64,000 bases of DNA from Magicicada septendecula (taxonomy: Eukaryota; Arthropoda; Insecta; Hemiptera; Cicadidae): contig CM068372.1 in assembly GCA_034769895.1 (NCBI GenBank), positions 238,972,343 to 239,036,342 on the forward strand, read 5' to 3'. The notes below the pieces were generated by a model, which had not been told where the DNA came from, did not search any database, and worked only from the letters and a program-made list of their open reading frames with translations. Positions 12,401 to 23,602 of the stretch are shown here, piece after piece (the first letter of the stretch is position 1; the number at the start of each line of letters is the position of its first letter). Made by a program: the position numbers and the translations under genes.

Positions 12401-14214
12401 GTTAAAATTAATACTGAAATCTGTGAACAGTTCTGAAGAACTCAAGTAAAACTAATACTACTTAATACAGTACTTTAAAATGTTAACATTTGTACAGAGG
12501 GCGGAAAATTGTTTTACAATAGTTGAAAAAGGATAAAAACCGGGTTTCCTTAAGTAAGTTAAAACCTGTGTGGTTCGATCGCGATGTACTTGGTACTGCT
12601 TCGTGAAAAGAACCGAAGACTGAAAGTGACATCTACAGACCAGTTATTCAGATCATGCGACCACTCCACTCTTCAAATGGATAGATTTATTAAAAGGAAT
12701 AACTGGCGCGGCATTCCGGCCAGTTCTAATTTTTTAAATCTTTATTCAATTAATTTACATTGAGAGTTAAATAAAAAAATACACGAATTTGAATTAAAAA
12801 TTTAGGGTTTATCATTTTTATTATGCAAGAACTCAGAGGTTAAGCATCGGAAAAACATTTCTTGTAAACAAATGGTAGTCCACCGTCTTTAGTACAATAT
12901 ATCAAAATTTGAGATTCCTACGAATAATATTAACGACGTTATTAAATTTTTCTAAATGTACTGTTAACTCCGTTATTAATAATTATTTTCATTGTTTTTT
13001 CTCAATAAGCATAACAAAATTGTATTCATCAATACAAAGTTGTATGTAACCTTCAAATATTATGAAATATAACCGCAATCAGTTAATATAGGAAAATTAG
13101 AACTAACATCGCTCAACTGAGCGATTGAGTCAAGGTACAGTAACAGCTATATATATTAAAAATTATATGACGGGCTCTTATATAAACTCCGGTACACAAG
13201 TCAGTTCCCAGACTGCTAGCTTCATTTTACTGCTAGATTTCTGACAGAGAGGACCTTAAGACAATAAGTAGGTCTACAAGCAGAAAAAACATTCAGATAT
13301 TCGAGAAAACCTAATCTATAACGTATTACCATGAATATGAATTAATTACCAAAAATATTTTTGAATGAATGCACTATTTTGATGGTCAGATTTCGAGCAA
13401 GTAGAACATACGATTTCTTGGTTACATACAATAAAACTACATCACACCGGTAGCGATCCATTTCTCTTTTGCCGATAACATTCTGCTCTCTGATATAAAT
13501 AAGTAATGATCGTGAGTCGACCACAACTGTGACTGATGTCATAACAACTCACCTATCTTTGTCCTGATGATAGCAGTAAAATTTATCGAATCGTCGACAC
13601 AAATGGTGTAAAAATTGTGTCCACTATTGACTGATCCTCGCAAAAACCTATCATCGTTCTGCTATTTGAAAAACTGCTTATGAAACTGTTCAAAACACTA
13701 ATAGTAGACAGAAACTTGATACCTTCGCGTCGGTTTGGTTTTGGAAATATATCTCGTCTACAGTCCAAGTACACCGAATGTAATTGAGAATGCGTTGGGG
13801 AAAACTAATAACAATCTATGTACTAAGATATATGGTACTTTGTAAAATAATAAATTGAAATTACAGTTGAAATTGAAATTTGTTTTGTAGTGTATACCAA
13901 ACGAATGGTTTTCGCTTCTATTGACGTCACCTATAGAAACCGATCTCGGTTCGATGTCGTTATCAACTGTCTCCCTTCACAATCTTAAACAGAAAAGTAA
14001 AAGAACAATTCATGTTTCCTCTCTTGTTCCTTAGAAACTGACAAAATATCTTCCATTATAAGTTATTCAAAGATTTTATCTACTCGCGACTTCCAAAATA
14101 AAATAGTCTCTTCCATTTAAATAGCCCATTTTGTCAAATGCATGAACTTTCTATTGAAAAGAGAACAAAAACCGATCACATTTTTGCAAAATTTTTCCAA
14201 AATAGTGTCTCTAA
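9416..14214. repeat. Outer part of left arm of the large inverted duplication
   Basis: This stretch is the reverse complement of 33,287-37,699. Small reading frames are shared almost unchanged: a 63-residue frame at 13583-13774 (minus) recurs identically at 33727-33918 (plus), and a 66-residue frame at 13342-13542 recurs at 33959-34159. Identity breaks at about 9416, where a TATACTAGTAT motif is the last shared sequence. One block differs: about 440 bp at 12,720-13,160 here is replaced by about 70 bp near 34,330-34,400 in the other arm. Two direct repeats built around TATCAGGTG...TAAACTGTTCAGCT lie at 9,525-9,555 and 9,993-10,023. Apart from a decayed RT fragment I see no gene. Confidence 0.85.
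11150..11737 (+). pseudogene. Old Jockey-type RT fragment inside the left arm
   Basis: Reads LSLFADDAMFHYSSLSPRQ, matching the RT active-site region of the Jockey copies at 17.2 and 22.4 kb, and later NARGARANISR...RLAVRTKLLYIF, matching the region after the palm. The rest is scrambled. The same fragment lies at 35,380-35,967 on the minus strand, so it was present before the inverted duplication. Confidence 0.6.
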
Positions 14215-14225
14215 TATAATTATCT

Positions 14226-14375
14226 AAAACTTCCGGGCTGAAAGGCCGTGGTCGAATGCTTGATCTTCTACAGCTAGACGTTTTGGCCACACCACCGGTG
14301 GCCATCTTCAGTAGCAAAAAGTGTTCGAAATAGATGGTACGCCGAACACGTGTCCCAATGAACTGGGAACAAGCA
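14226..14375 (-). repeat. Penelope-like terminal repeat, 3' copy, with mutated hammerhead-like core
   Basis: Inverted copy of 25,205-25,356. On the minus strand it contains CTGAAGA (14305-14311), an arm pairing GGCCAC with GTGGCC, and then AAAAC where the hammerhead consensus needs GAAAC. The plus-strand base 14284 is T where the other copy has C, which changes the conserved G of the core. Penelope-like elements are known to carry hammerhead ribozymes in their terminal repeats. Confidence 0.55.
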
Positions 14376-14514
14376 TGTTTCTATTTATAACTTTTTTGGC
14401 CGCTTAAGGTGTATGACGCGGACCAATGAGAAGCCAGCTCATCATTCTCCATTCTGATTGGTATGGAAAATAAACCACACTATTTAAGGCGATGCTTTCA
14501 CCTCGGCGGTTCAT

Positions 14515-15274
14515 TCGAGTCCCGACCCGGACCCAAGCAGTGCTACAACTGCCAGCGATACGGGCACAGCAGTGTCTATTGCCACTACCCGACACGCTGC
14601 ATTCGTTGTGGTGAAGGTCATCACAAGGGCGATTGTCCTCGTGAACGCACCGCCGCTGCCACGTGCGCAAACTGTCGTGAACCACACCCGGCAAGCTCTC
14701 GCCAGTGTAAACATTATCAAGACGCCCTAAAGCGCATCACCAAGGCCCAAAAGCCTCTCCCACCTGCCCCCAAGAAACCCTCAGCCTCCGCATCTGCCGC
14801 CCCGGCGGCCCCAGTTTCGGCTACCTCGTCTGCGCCTGCAGCCGCTGTAGTCCCCCAACCTGCCCAGCGCCTGCCGGAGCGCTCAGTTACGCGGCAGCCG
14901 CCGCCTCCGATGCATCTTTCCCTCCTTTGGCCTCGTCGCGAAAGCAACCCGGGCGAAAGAAAAAAAAGTCATCGACCACCATCCTCACGCAGCACAAGCC
15001 CGCTGCAACTAGGTCAGCATCTGCCCCAGCTCCCAAAGAGCCTCGGCAGCCTACAACTACACCTCGGCCCGATAATGGCATCATGTATCGAATGCCCCCG
15101 CCCACGCCGCAGGCGCCATCGACGGAGGAAGGGTCCTCGGACCCGACCTTTGCCGATCGTTTGCATGTCTGGGTCGAGACCCTCATCCCTCAAATCTTGG
15201 CTGCCAAGGACGTTCAGTCTCTGCTAGTCACCATTCTTACCTCCCTCATGACTCTCCTGCCTCCCAATGTCTAG
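14515..15274 (+). pseudogene. Jockey copy A ORF1 (gag-like), 5' truncated, frameshifted
   Basis: Starts abruptly after the 13-bp target duplication CTCGGCGGTTCAT (14502-14514), inside the zinc-knuckle region, as expected of a 5'-truncated copy. Three Cys/His knuckles are visible (CYNCQRYGHSSVYC, CIRCGEGHHKGDC, CANCREPHPASSRQC). The frame changes near 14,880; the C-terminal part in the new frame ends at 15274 in a short helical segment like that of copy B. The ORF1 stop overlaps the ORF2 start (ATGTCTAG, 15267-15274). Confidence 0.8.
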
Positions 15275-17963
15275 GCCTCTTCGGCTGGTGGCATGGAACG
15301 CGTGTGGCGTTCCGTCTCGCCGAGCCGAATTGGCTAACTTTGCCACTGAGTACGACTTAGATGTCATCCTCCTCTCCGAAACTTTCCTTACCCCTGCTGC
15401 TTCCTTTCAGCTTCCGGCGTACCTACATATCGCACGGATAGGCCTCGGCTACCACCCCCCGCTCGTCCCAGCGGGGGTACTGCTATTCTCGTCCACAGGC
15501 GCATTGCCCATCGTCTCTTACCCCCTCCAGATACTAGGTATTTGGAGACGACGGCGGTGGCCCTCTGGATCGGGGATCGGGAGGTTCGCCTAATTTCGGC
15601 GTACCTTCCTCCCGGGGCCGGAGGGCCTCCGCCGCCTGAGGAGTGGGACGCCCTCCTCGACCACGAACTACCTACTATAGCTGCCGGAGACTTCAACTCC
15701 AAGCATCCCTCTTGGAACAGCCGTGTCACGAACCCGCGTGGCCGCTCGCTCTACAGCTACGTTCAGCGTCATCTGCAAGTCTCAGTTATTGGTCCTGACT
15801 CACCGACCCACGTGCCCACTAGGGGCCTTCCGGATGTCCTTGACATTGTCATTGTCAAGGACCTGGCCACTCCTATCACTGTAAGTGCTGTATAGGACCT
15901 CTCGTCCGACCACGACCCGGTACTCATCACTGTTCGTCCCCTGTTGGACACACCTCTCCAACCACCCTCTCGTCCACGGAGAGTCAACTGGCGCTCCTAT
16001 CATGACGAACTCCAACGAACAGTGCCATCTGACCCCCCCGGCCTCCATCGCCTCTACGGCTGATGCGGACCGTATGGCCGACTATCTTCAAGAAGTCGTT
16101 ACGTCCGCTATGGACACACACACCTATCTTGTCCCAGAGACAAATCGCCGGTCTCAACTACCTGAAGAGGTGCTCCTCGCCATCCAAACTCGGCGCCAAC
16201 TCCGCCGGAGATGGCAACAAACCCGGGATCCTGCTATCAAACGCAGGCTAAACGCCCAATCTGACCTTGTCAAGCAGCTTCTGCTTGATGCCACTGCACA
16301 TCGTTGGGACTCGTACCTCGAGTCTCTTGAAGTCCGGCCCGAGTCTGTCTGGCAGGCAGCGAGTCGACTTAATGGCGACAAAAGGACCCGCCATCCCCTC
16401 AGATCACCGGACGGCATTGTGTACTCCGCGGCCGGCAAAGCTGAAGTCTTTGCCGCAACCATGGAGGAGCAATTCACCGTCCACGGAGGCGTCTGCGACC
16501 CCATCCACTCGGCCGAGGTCGCAGACTTCCTATCTGGATATTTTCCCCGCCCTCCAGCTGACATCCCTGACCCGTTCGACCGAGCCGATGTTGTCTCGGC
16601 TATTGGTTGACTCCGCCCTAAGCGGGCGCCCGGCGATGATCGTATCGGAGCGGCGGCGCTACAACACGCTCCCCCTAGCCTCATCAACTTGGTCCACGAG
16701 CTGTTCAATGGATGTCTCCGGCTCCATTACTTCCCTAGCCTGTGGAAGCGTGCGAAAATCATCATGATCCCCAAGCCTCGCAAGCTGCGTATTGACCCCT
16801 CAAACCATCGACCCATGTCACTGTTGCCAGTCATCTCGAAGGTTCTCGAGCGACTCCTGCACGGTCGTTACGCGCCTCTGCTGGATGGTTTCATTCGGCA
16901 GGAGCAGTTCGGCTTTCGCAGAGAGCACTCGACGACCCTTCAACTCGTCCGGGTTGTTACCCATTTGACGGACGCCTACAATAAGCATATGTCCTCCGTC
17001 GCTGTATTGCTCGACGTGAGTAAGGCCTCCGATCGAGTCTGGCACAAAGGCCTTCTCTACAAACTGGCCCACTCCCCCCTCCCTGCCTCATTCGTTCATT
17101 TTCTCCGATCGTACTTGTGCGATCGCATCTTTAGGGTATGCGTCGATGGGTCGTACTCATCCGTCCGACCAGTCGCCGCAGGCGTACCTCAAGGATCTGT
17201 CCTTGACCCCGTTCTGTACCTCGTGTACACGAACGACCTGCCTGTTCAGCCTGGAGTCACTCTCTCGCTCTATGCGGATGACGCAATGTACCACGCCAGC
17301 TCAGCGAGTCTTGATTTCGCAGCTGGCCTGGTGCAGCGTCAGCTCGCCGTACTTCCGGACTGGCTAAGGAAGTGGAGGATGGCGGTCAATGCGGAGAAAT
17401 CCGAGGCGATCGCCTTTTCTCATAAATTAACTTCCCGCTGCCAGTCCCTCTCCCTTGCCGGGAGCCCAATCGAGTGGAAACGGACTGTAAAGTACTTGGG
17501 CGTCACTCTTGACCGACGCCTAAGCTTTGCACCTCATGTCTCTCTGAGTCTCCAGCGCGCCAGAGGCGTCAGAGCCAAACTATTTCCCTTTCTCTCTCAT
17601 CGGGGTTCAGTGCCTGTGCGCACTAAACTCACCATCTACTTGCTCTTTCTTAGGGCAATCCTAACTTACGCAGCCCCCGCCTTTTGGGTACTACTCAGCC
17701 CATCCGTTGTCGCCCGTTTGGAAGCTTTCCAATCCCGAACCCTCCGCTACATCTCCAACTCTCCCTGGTTTGTCAGAAATGATGCCATCAGGCGATGGTT
17801 GAAGGTTCCTTCACTTACCGAATTCGTTCGGTCCCTAGCCCTCAAACTATTCTCCCGAGCCTATGTCTCGACCCATCCCCACATCCGTCGACTAAGCACA
17901 GATGTCGGCCCACCACCTAGACGACACAAACCCCCCCGAGCACTGCTCGACGACCCCCCATAA
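15267..17963 (+). pseudogene. Jockey copy A ORF2: endonuclease + reverse transcriptase, frameshifted
   Basis: An AP-like endonuclease comes first (LRLVAWNACGV at the N-terminus, AAGDFNSKHPSWNS near 15,680, SSDHDPVLITV near 15,905), then the Jockey-type RT (MIPKPRKL, FGFRREHSTTLQLVRV, GVPQGSVL and the catalytic SLYADDAMY near 17,270). The endonuclease is split between frames near 15,540 and 15,890, with a TAG at 15,893-15,895. A TGA at 16,608-16,610 and a further shift precede the RT, which is then open from 16,689 to 17,963. The RT itself looks undamaged, but the copy cannot make a full protein. Confidence 0.85.
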
Positions 17964-18342
17964 GCAGTTACAGAACATCTGCCCAATCCCCCCGAGCTTG
18001 AGTATTTTCACGCTCCTCCTCCTTCCTTCTTTCTCTTGTCCGTGCTGGCGCTCGGAGACAGACTAGAAGGGAGTCTGCGCTCGCCCTAGGTGTGCCTAGT
18101 GCCACCTCTGGTGGACGCTGCCTCCTCCTACGCTCTCTCCCGTGCGCCGACATTGCCGCCTGGCAGCCCTCGGCGACATTTCCTGAGCGGCTAGGGGCGC
18201 CCTACCCGTTGTGGGAGGGTAATTCCTGCTTCTCACGCGAAGAGTCTTCGAGGTCTCCCCCATTCTGCCGTCACGGGTCTCTTCGAGGTCCCAGGGTCCA
18301 AGAAAAATCGTAACATCCTGTCCCTCCAAAATAAAATTGATG
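17964..18342 (+). other. 3' UTR of Jockey copy A (first part)
   Basis: Pyrimidine-rich non-coding sequence ending in AAAATAAAATTGA at about 18,342. The same ATAAAATTGA ten-mer ends copy B at about 23,346. It is either a shared 3'-terminal signal or the target duplication of copy B. Confidence 0.45.
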
Positions 18343-18772
18343 GAGGCTCCATTCCTTTGAAAGCGCGAGATCGCTAGCCAAGGTAACAGCAAGGCAACAT
18401 GCAGTCATCGGGTATCACCCGGACACTGCAAGAGACTACCTCGAGCTGTTGCCAGGGTAGGCTGTGTCAGATTGTATGGCATTTTTGCTAAGTGATTTCA
18501 CCGTTGTTTGTTAATACTTCATAGTGATTTCTTCACCATATGAAGAAATAGTGTTGAGTTTGTGCTACAACTATTTATATTTGTGAAGTATTCTTTAATT
18601 AGTGTGTTATTACAAGTATTTTTCAGTGCAGTGTAGTGCGCGGCCGTTTTTGTGTTCGTGTGCTGTGCGGCTTCTGGTGAGTACGTGTGTCAGTGCCTGT
18701 TAGTTAGAATAATCAGTGCTGGTGAGTTCTCTCTCCCTTAAACACCTTTGACGTCCATTTCGGGCTTCCGAA

Positions 18773-20374
18773 ATGGCGTCAAATCAACCTGATATTCCTT
18801 TGCCGGAGCCGTTAAGCTCTCTCTTGGGCGCTTGCGGTTCTGCTCCTTTGAATACTCCTCTCCCCCGTGAAACCAATTGTGAAAGTGGCAGTGACAGTGA
18901 GTTATCCGACGTCCATATGGGGAGTGTTGGGTCGGGAGATGAAGAGTTTTCGGTTGTGAATGGCAAACGCGCCAAACGCAAGCGAAAGCTCGCCGCCAGT
19001 CAGTCTCCCGCCTCACCAAACCAGGTCGCTGATTCAGGTAACAGCGGCCGGCAGTCTGTTAATCTTCCTTCCTCTAGTGCTAAGCCTGACCCTTCTACCA
19101 CTAAGTTTCCTCCTATTATCATCCCTGATAATAGGAATTACACCCAGCTTTTGGCTAACCTCCGTTCTGCCCTTCCTTCGACGTCCGTGGAAGCGAAATG
19201 CTCCGGCAAATCGCTGAAGCTGGGCGTCAAATCCATTGTAGACTTCCTCGCTGTTCAGCACTTTCTGTCAGCGCGGAACATTTCATTCCATACCTTCGCT
19301 CTCCCTGAGGAGCGTGAGGTAAAAATTGTCATTCAGGGCATTCCCTATCATACCTCCTCCGATGCTATCGTGCAGGAATTGACGTCTCTTGGCTATACGC
19401 CAACAGCTGTGTCAGTTTTGCACGCCGGCAAAGGGGACAACAAGCATCCTGTGAATTCTTTCCTAGTTAAATTGCTCAAAACTGGAAATTTTGAGGAGGT
19501 CTATGGCCTTCAAACACTCCTTCACCTACGGGTGACTATTAGATCATTTGACCCGCGCCCAGGCCCTGCTCAGTGTTTCAACTGTCAGGGCTTCGGGCAC
19601 TCTTCCCTATTCTGCCATGCGCCCCCACGTTGCGTGCGGTGCGGCGACCCTCACCGTGGCTGTGATAAGCCTCGTGTGCCGGGTTTTGTCCCGTACTGCT
19701 GCAACTGCAAGGGCTCCCATCCGGCTAGTTACCGGGGTTGTATTCATTATATCGAAGCAGAAAGGCAGCAGCGATCTGCGCGCCCTGGCGCGCAGCGTCG
19801 TGTAGCTGGCCCGGCCCCTAATCGGCGAGAGGCCTTCCCCCCTCTCTCCGGTTCATCTGTCAAGGCCCCGGCAGCGACTCCTGTCGCTCCCGCGGTCTCA
19901 GTCCCGCCTGCAGGCGTCGCTCCGGCGGCGTCTGTGACGGCTCCACTACCGGCGCCTGTCGGAGCGCCCGGCTCTTCCTATGCAGTTGTCGCTGCTAAGC
20001 CATCATCGACAACCGCTTCCGCCCGCAAGGGTACCAACAAGCGCTCGCGTCGCCGAACTTCCGGCAGACGACATCAGCAGGCTCGACCTGCCCAAACTCA
20101 GCGGGACTCTCCCGCCCCTGTCATCTCCCAACCTCCGCGTGAGCAGACCATAGTTCAGTCCGCTAACCCAGCGCCATCTGTAGTCCTGGCCGAAGTTCCT
20201 CAGGAGCGTCCGCGCGGGTCCCGGGAATTTTCTCGGGCTCCAGCGGACCCCCTGACGGCTTGGGCCACTCAACTTGTAGAAAGCATCAGGTCTGCTCCTG
20301 ATACATCGACTGTGCTAATGTTAGTCTTCCAATCCCTCTCTGCTCTCTTCCCTCTCCTCCCCCTCAATGGCTAG
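18773..20374 (+). CDS. Jockey copy B ORF1, gag-like nucleic-acid-binding protein
   Basis: Intact 533-residue frame. The N-terminus is Ser/Lys rich and of low complexity. Residues about 180-255 form an RRM/PRE_C2HC-like domain (VKIVIQGIPYHTSSDAIV...). Three zinc knuckles follow at about 262-325 (CFNCQGFGHSSLFC, CVRCGDPHRGC, CCNCKGSHPASYRGC). A long Pro/Ala-rich linker leads to a C-terminal amphipathic segment. In Jockey elements ORF1 binds and packages the element RNA. The stop codon overlaps the ORF2 start (ATGGCTAG). Confidence 0.88.
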   Translation: MASNQPDIPLPEPLSSLLGACGSAPLNTPLPRETNCESGSDSELSDVHMGSVGSGDEEFSVVNGKRAKRKRKLAASQSPASPNQVADSGNSGRQSVNLPSSSAKPDPSTTKFPPIIIPDNRNYTQLLANLRSALPSTSVEAKCSGKSLKLGVKSIVDFLAVQHFLSARNISFHTFALPEEREVKIVIQGIPYHTSSDAIVQELTSLGYTPTAVSVLHAGKGDNKHPVNSFLVKLLKTGNFEEVYGLQTLLHLRVTIRSFDPRPGPAQCFNCQGFGHSSLFCHAPPRCVRCGDPHRGCDKPRVPGFVPYCCNCKGSHPASYRGCIHYIEAERQQRSARPGAQRRVAGPAPNRREAFPPLSGSSVKAPAATPVAPAVSVPPAGVAPAASVTAPLPAPVGAPGSSYAVVAAKPSSTTASARKGTNKRSRRRTSGRRHQQARPAQTQRDSPAPVISQPPREQTIVQSANPAPSVVLAEVPQERPRGSREFSRAPADPLTAWATQLVESIRSAPDTSTVLMLVFQSLSALFPLLPLNG

Positions 20375-23078
20375 ATCCCTGCGGATCGTCGCTTGGAACG
20401 CTGATGGCGTTTCCTCTCGCCGATGGCGTTTCCTCTCGCCGATCTGAGCTGGCGGCTTTCGTCGTGAAGTACGACGCTGATGTCGTGCTTCTCTCCGAAA
20501 CCCATCTAGCTCCCTACCATCGATTCTCACTTCCTGCTTACACTTGTTATCGTCAGGATCGTCCCCTACAGCCGCGCCAACCCCCGAAAGGGGGTACGGC
20601 GATTCTGGTCCACAGGCGGATATCCCATAGGCCACTACCCCCCTCACTACTCGACTCATCGAAGGTTGTGCGGTGGCGGTGGACGCAGGCGACTCGGAGT
20701 TGCGCATTGTTTCCGCGTATCTCCGGCCTGGCCTGAGCCCGCCGCCCCCGCCTGAGGAGTGGAACGCTCTCCTCGACCACCCAATCTCGACAATTGCAGC
20801 CGGCGACTTCAACGCCAAACATCCTTCTTGGAACAGTAGGGCTACCAACGCCTACGGCAACTCACTCCGCCGGTTCGTCCTAGACGACCCGGATACGCAC
20901 GTCATCGGCCCTGATGATCCTACCCACTTCCACTATGCCGGTCACCGACCGGACGTTCTTGATGTAGTTGTAGTCAGGAACGTGGCACATAACATCCAGG
21001 TCTCGTCAGTGTCAGACCTCTCGTCTGATCACAATCCCCTGCTAATAACTGTTCGAGATGTGTCGGCTTCACCCCGACTTCCCGCTGGTCCTGCTAGGAG
21101 GGTCAACTGGCGCTCCTATCACGACGAGCTATCTCGAAGGTTACCATCTGTCCCAGCGGACCCGATCGCCACTCGTGACGATCTGGATCTCCGTGCCACT
21201 CATCTTCAGGAGTTGGTCCAAGGTGTCATGGATCGACACACATACAACGTAGAGGTGAATCGCAAATCGGCCCTTCAACCGGAAGTTATCCGCGCCATCT
21301 GGCTTCGGCGCAAGCTCCGCCGCAGATGGCAACGAACCCGAGATCCCGCCGTCAAACGACGGTTTCAGGCCCAGTCTCTTTACGTCCAGCAACTTTTGCG
21401 GGACGTAAACTCTGATCAGTGGGACTCATACCTTGAGTCCCTTGAAGTCGACCCAGCCTCCGTCTGGAGAGCGACGAGTCGCCTTACTCGCGAGAAGCGT
21501 ACTCGCCACCCGTTGAATACCCCGAACGGCATTGTTTCTTCATCGGAAGGCAAGGCTGAGGTCTTCGCCGACTGCATGGAGACTCAATTCACCGTTCATG
21601 GAGGCGTCTCGGACCCTGCCTTCTCGGTAGTGGTTCGCGACTTCCTATCTGGATATTTTTCCCGCCCTCCACCTGACCCTCCCACTCTCTTCGACAGGGA
21701 CGAACTAGTCTCGTCTATCTGTCGACTGAACCGACGTCGCGCCCCTGGTCCTGATCGGATCGGGGCCGCAGCTTTGCAACATCTCCCGGCCTCGGGCGTT
21801 GAATTGGTCCTGGATCTGTTCAACTCCAGTCTTCGGCTGCAATACTTCCCCCGCCTGTGGAAAAATGCCAACATCTGTATGATTCCCAAGCCCGGCAAGC
21901 CTAGAATGCTTGCAGGCAGCTATCGTCCCATATCATTGTTGCCAGTACTCTCAAGGGTGTTTGAGCGTCTCCTACTCGCCCGCATCTGGCCGCTGCTGGA
22001 TAAATTTATTCGGAGCGAACAGTTCGGGTTCCATAGAGAGCACTCGACAACTTTACAACTCGTCCGAGTTGTCACAGCATTGTCCGACGCCGCCAACAAG
22101 AAAGAGTCTACGGACGCTGTCTTGTTGGACGTGAGTAAGGCCTTCGACAAAGTCTGGCACGAAGGTCTTCTCTACAAACTCGCTCACTCACCCATCCCAC
22201 CGTTTATTGTGCATTTCTTGCGGTCATACCTCAGTGATCGTACCTTCAGGGTTAGCGTCGAAGGGCCCTGTTCATCAGTTCGACCCGTCGCCGCTGGCGT
22301 TCCGCAGCGATCTGTCCTCGGCCCCGTTCTGTACCTAGTGTACACGAACGACCTGCCTGTTATTCCTGGAGTCACGTTATCTCTATTCGCTGACGACGCA
22401 ATGTATTACTGCAGCTCCCTGTCCCCGCAAATAGCGTGTACAAAGCTGCAGCGTCAGTTGAATCTGCTTCCGGCCTGGCTACGGAAGTGGCGGGTGCTGA
22501 TCAACGCGGAGAAATCCGAGGCGATCTGTTTCACCAGCAAGTCCACTTCCCGGTGCCAGCCCCTCCCCCTCGAAGGGAGGCCTATCGCCTGGCATAAGTC
22601 GGTGAAGTACTTGGGCGTTCGGCTAGATTAGCGCCTTAGCTTCAACGTCCACGTGATTGCTACCCTCAACAAAGCTCGAGGCGTCCGAGCCAAAATATTT
22701 CCCATGCTCTCGTGCCGCAACCGCCTGTCTTTGCGCACTAAAGTCACCATCTATCTTTTGTTTCTCCGGTCAGTATTGACCTATGCTGCTCCCGCATGGT
22801 GGTCGCTTGTGTCGACCACTAACAAGTGTAGGCTGGAAGCTTTCCAGGCCCGTACCCTCAGATCCTTGTCGGGGTCTCCATGGTTTGTGAGAAATAATGT
22901 TATTCGTGGAGGCCTTCGAGTTCCTACCCTTGCCGATTTTGTCCGGTCGCTTGCCGAAACTCTCTTTGCTTCTGCAGCGACCTCGTCGTTTCCTTATCTC
23001 CGTTCTATCAGCACGTCTGAACCACCTCCCGCTATACGTGTCAAACGCCCTCGGGCGATCTTAGATGACCCCCCGTAA
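20367..23078 (+). pseudogene. Jockey copy B ORF2: endonuclease + RT with three lesions
   Basis: Starts at ATG 20367 inside the ORF1 stop. Lesion one is a 19-bp tandem duplication (20403-20421 repeated at 20422-20440), which shifts the frame of the endonuclease N-terminus. Lesion two is a 1-nt shift near 20,665. From 20,673 a long frame covers the rest of the endonuclease (AAGDFNAKHPSWNS, SSDHNPLLITV) and the RT (MIPKPGKP, FGFHREHSTTLQLVRV, the catalytic LFADDAMYY near 22,390). Lesion three is an in-frame TAG at 22629-22631; reading resumes to 23,078. GVPQRS replaces the usual GVPQGS in the RT, another possible disabling change. Confidence 0.85.
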
Positions 23079-23346
23079 TTCTGTATGCTGTAACTTAGGT
23101 TCCCTAGCAATTCTATTCCCTTGTTACCTTCCTATTCCGTCAGATATCTTCCCCAAGTATGTTGGTTTGCAAACTGCTTGGCGCTGTTACCGATGCCACA
23201 GACACGGCGGTTCCCTGCCTCGCGGGGAATGTCCGGCGCTACAAGGCGCCTGCATGCCGGGCCGGACGCGTGCGGCATCTGCCGTTCGCCCCGCGATCGG
23301 CGGCAGTGTTACCATGACCCGGAACCCATATAATATAAAATTGAAA

Positions 23347-23589
23347 AAATTTCCGCCGCCTTCTCAGTTAACTGGTTGGCGTGTCCCTCCCGAAAATTTA
23401 GGAAACCTTCTTTTGAAAGTCCAGCACTGTTTTCTTCTGACAGCCATCGGGCACGTCCCGGAAGCTGTAATAAGCCACGGGTGCAAAGACGCCCCACTAT
23501 GTAATGCAATGCAATGCAATGCCGGACACTGCGACCACCGGAGCACGACTAGCTGCTGCTCCGTACCACTCTGGACACTGGACTCTGGA
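23347..23589 (+). other. Residual Jockey 3' sequence up to the target duplication
   Basis: Non-coding, includes a short (TGCAA)n run near 23,503-23,521. It lies between the end of copy B and the right-hand 13-bp duplication. The simplest reading is that it is the remaining 3' UTR of copy A, with copy B inserted into that UTR. Confidence 0.35.
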
Positions 23590-23602
23590 CTCGGCGGTTC
23601 AT

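Larger units (their letters stand above)
18343..23346 (+). mobile_element. Jockey copy B, near full length
   Basis: Non-LTR retrotransposon with a 5' UTR of about 430 bp, an intact ORF1, and an ORF2 with three lesions. Its homology to copy A is clear through RT and endonuclease but not close, so it is a different subfamily. It lies head to tail after copy A, and the pair shares one 13-bp target duplication (14502-14514 and 23590-23602). Confidence 0.8.

Noticed and set aside
13342..13774. Two 60-residue frames conserved in both arms
   Set aside because: Conservation is explained by the whole arm being duplicated; no domain or start context.
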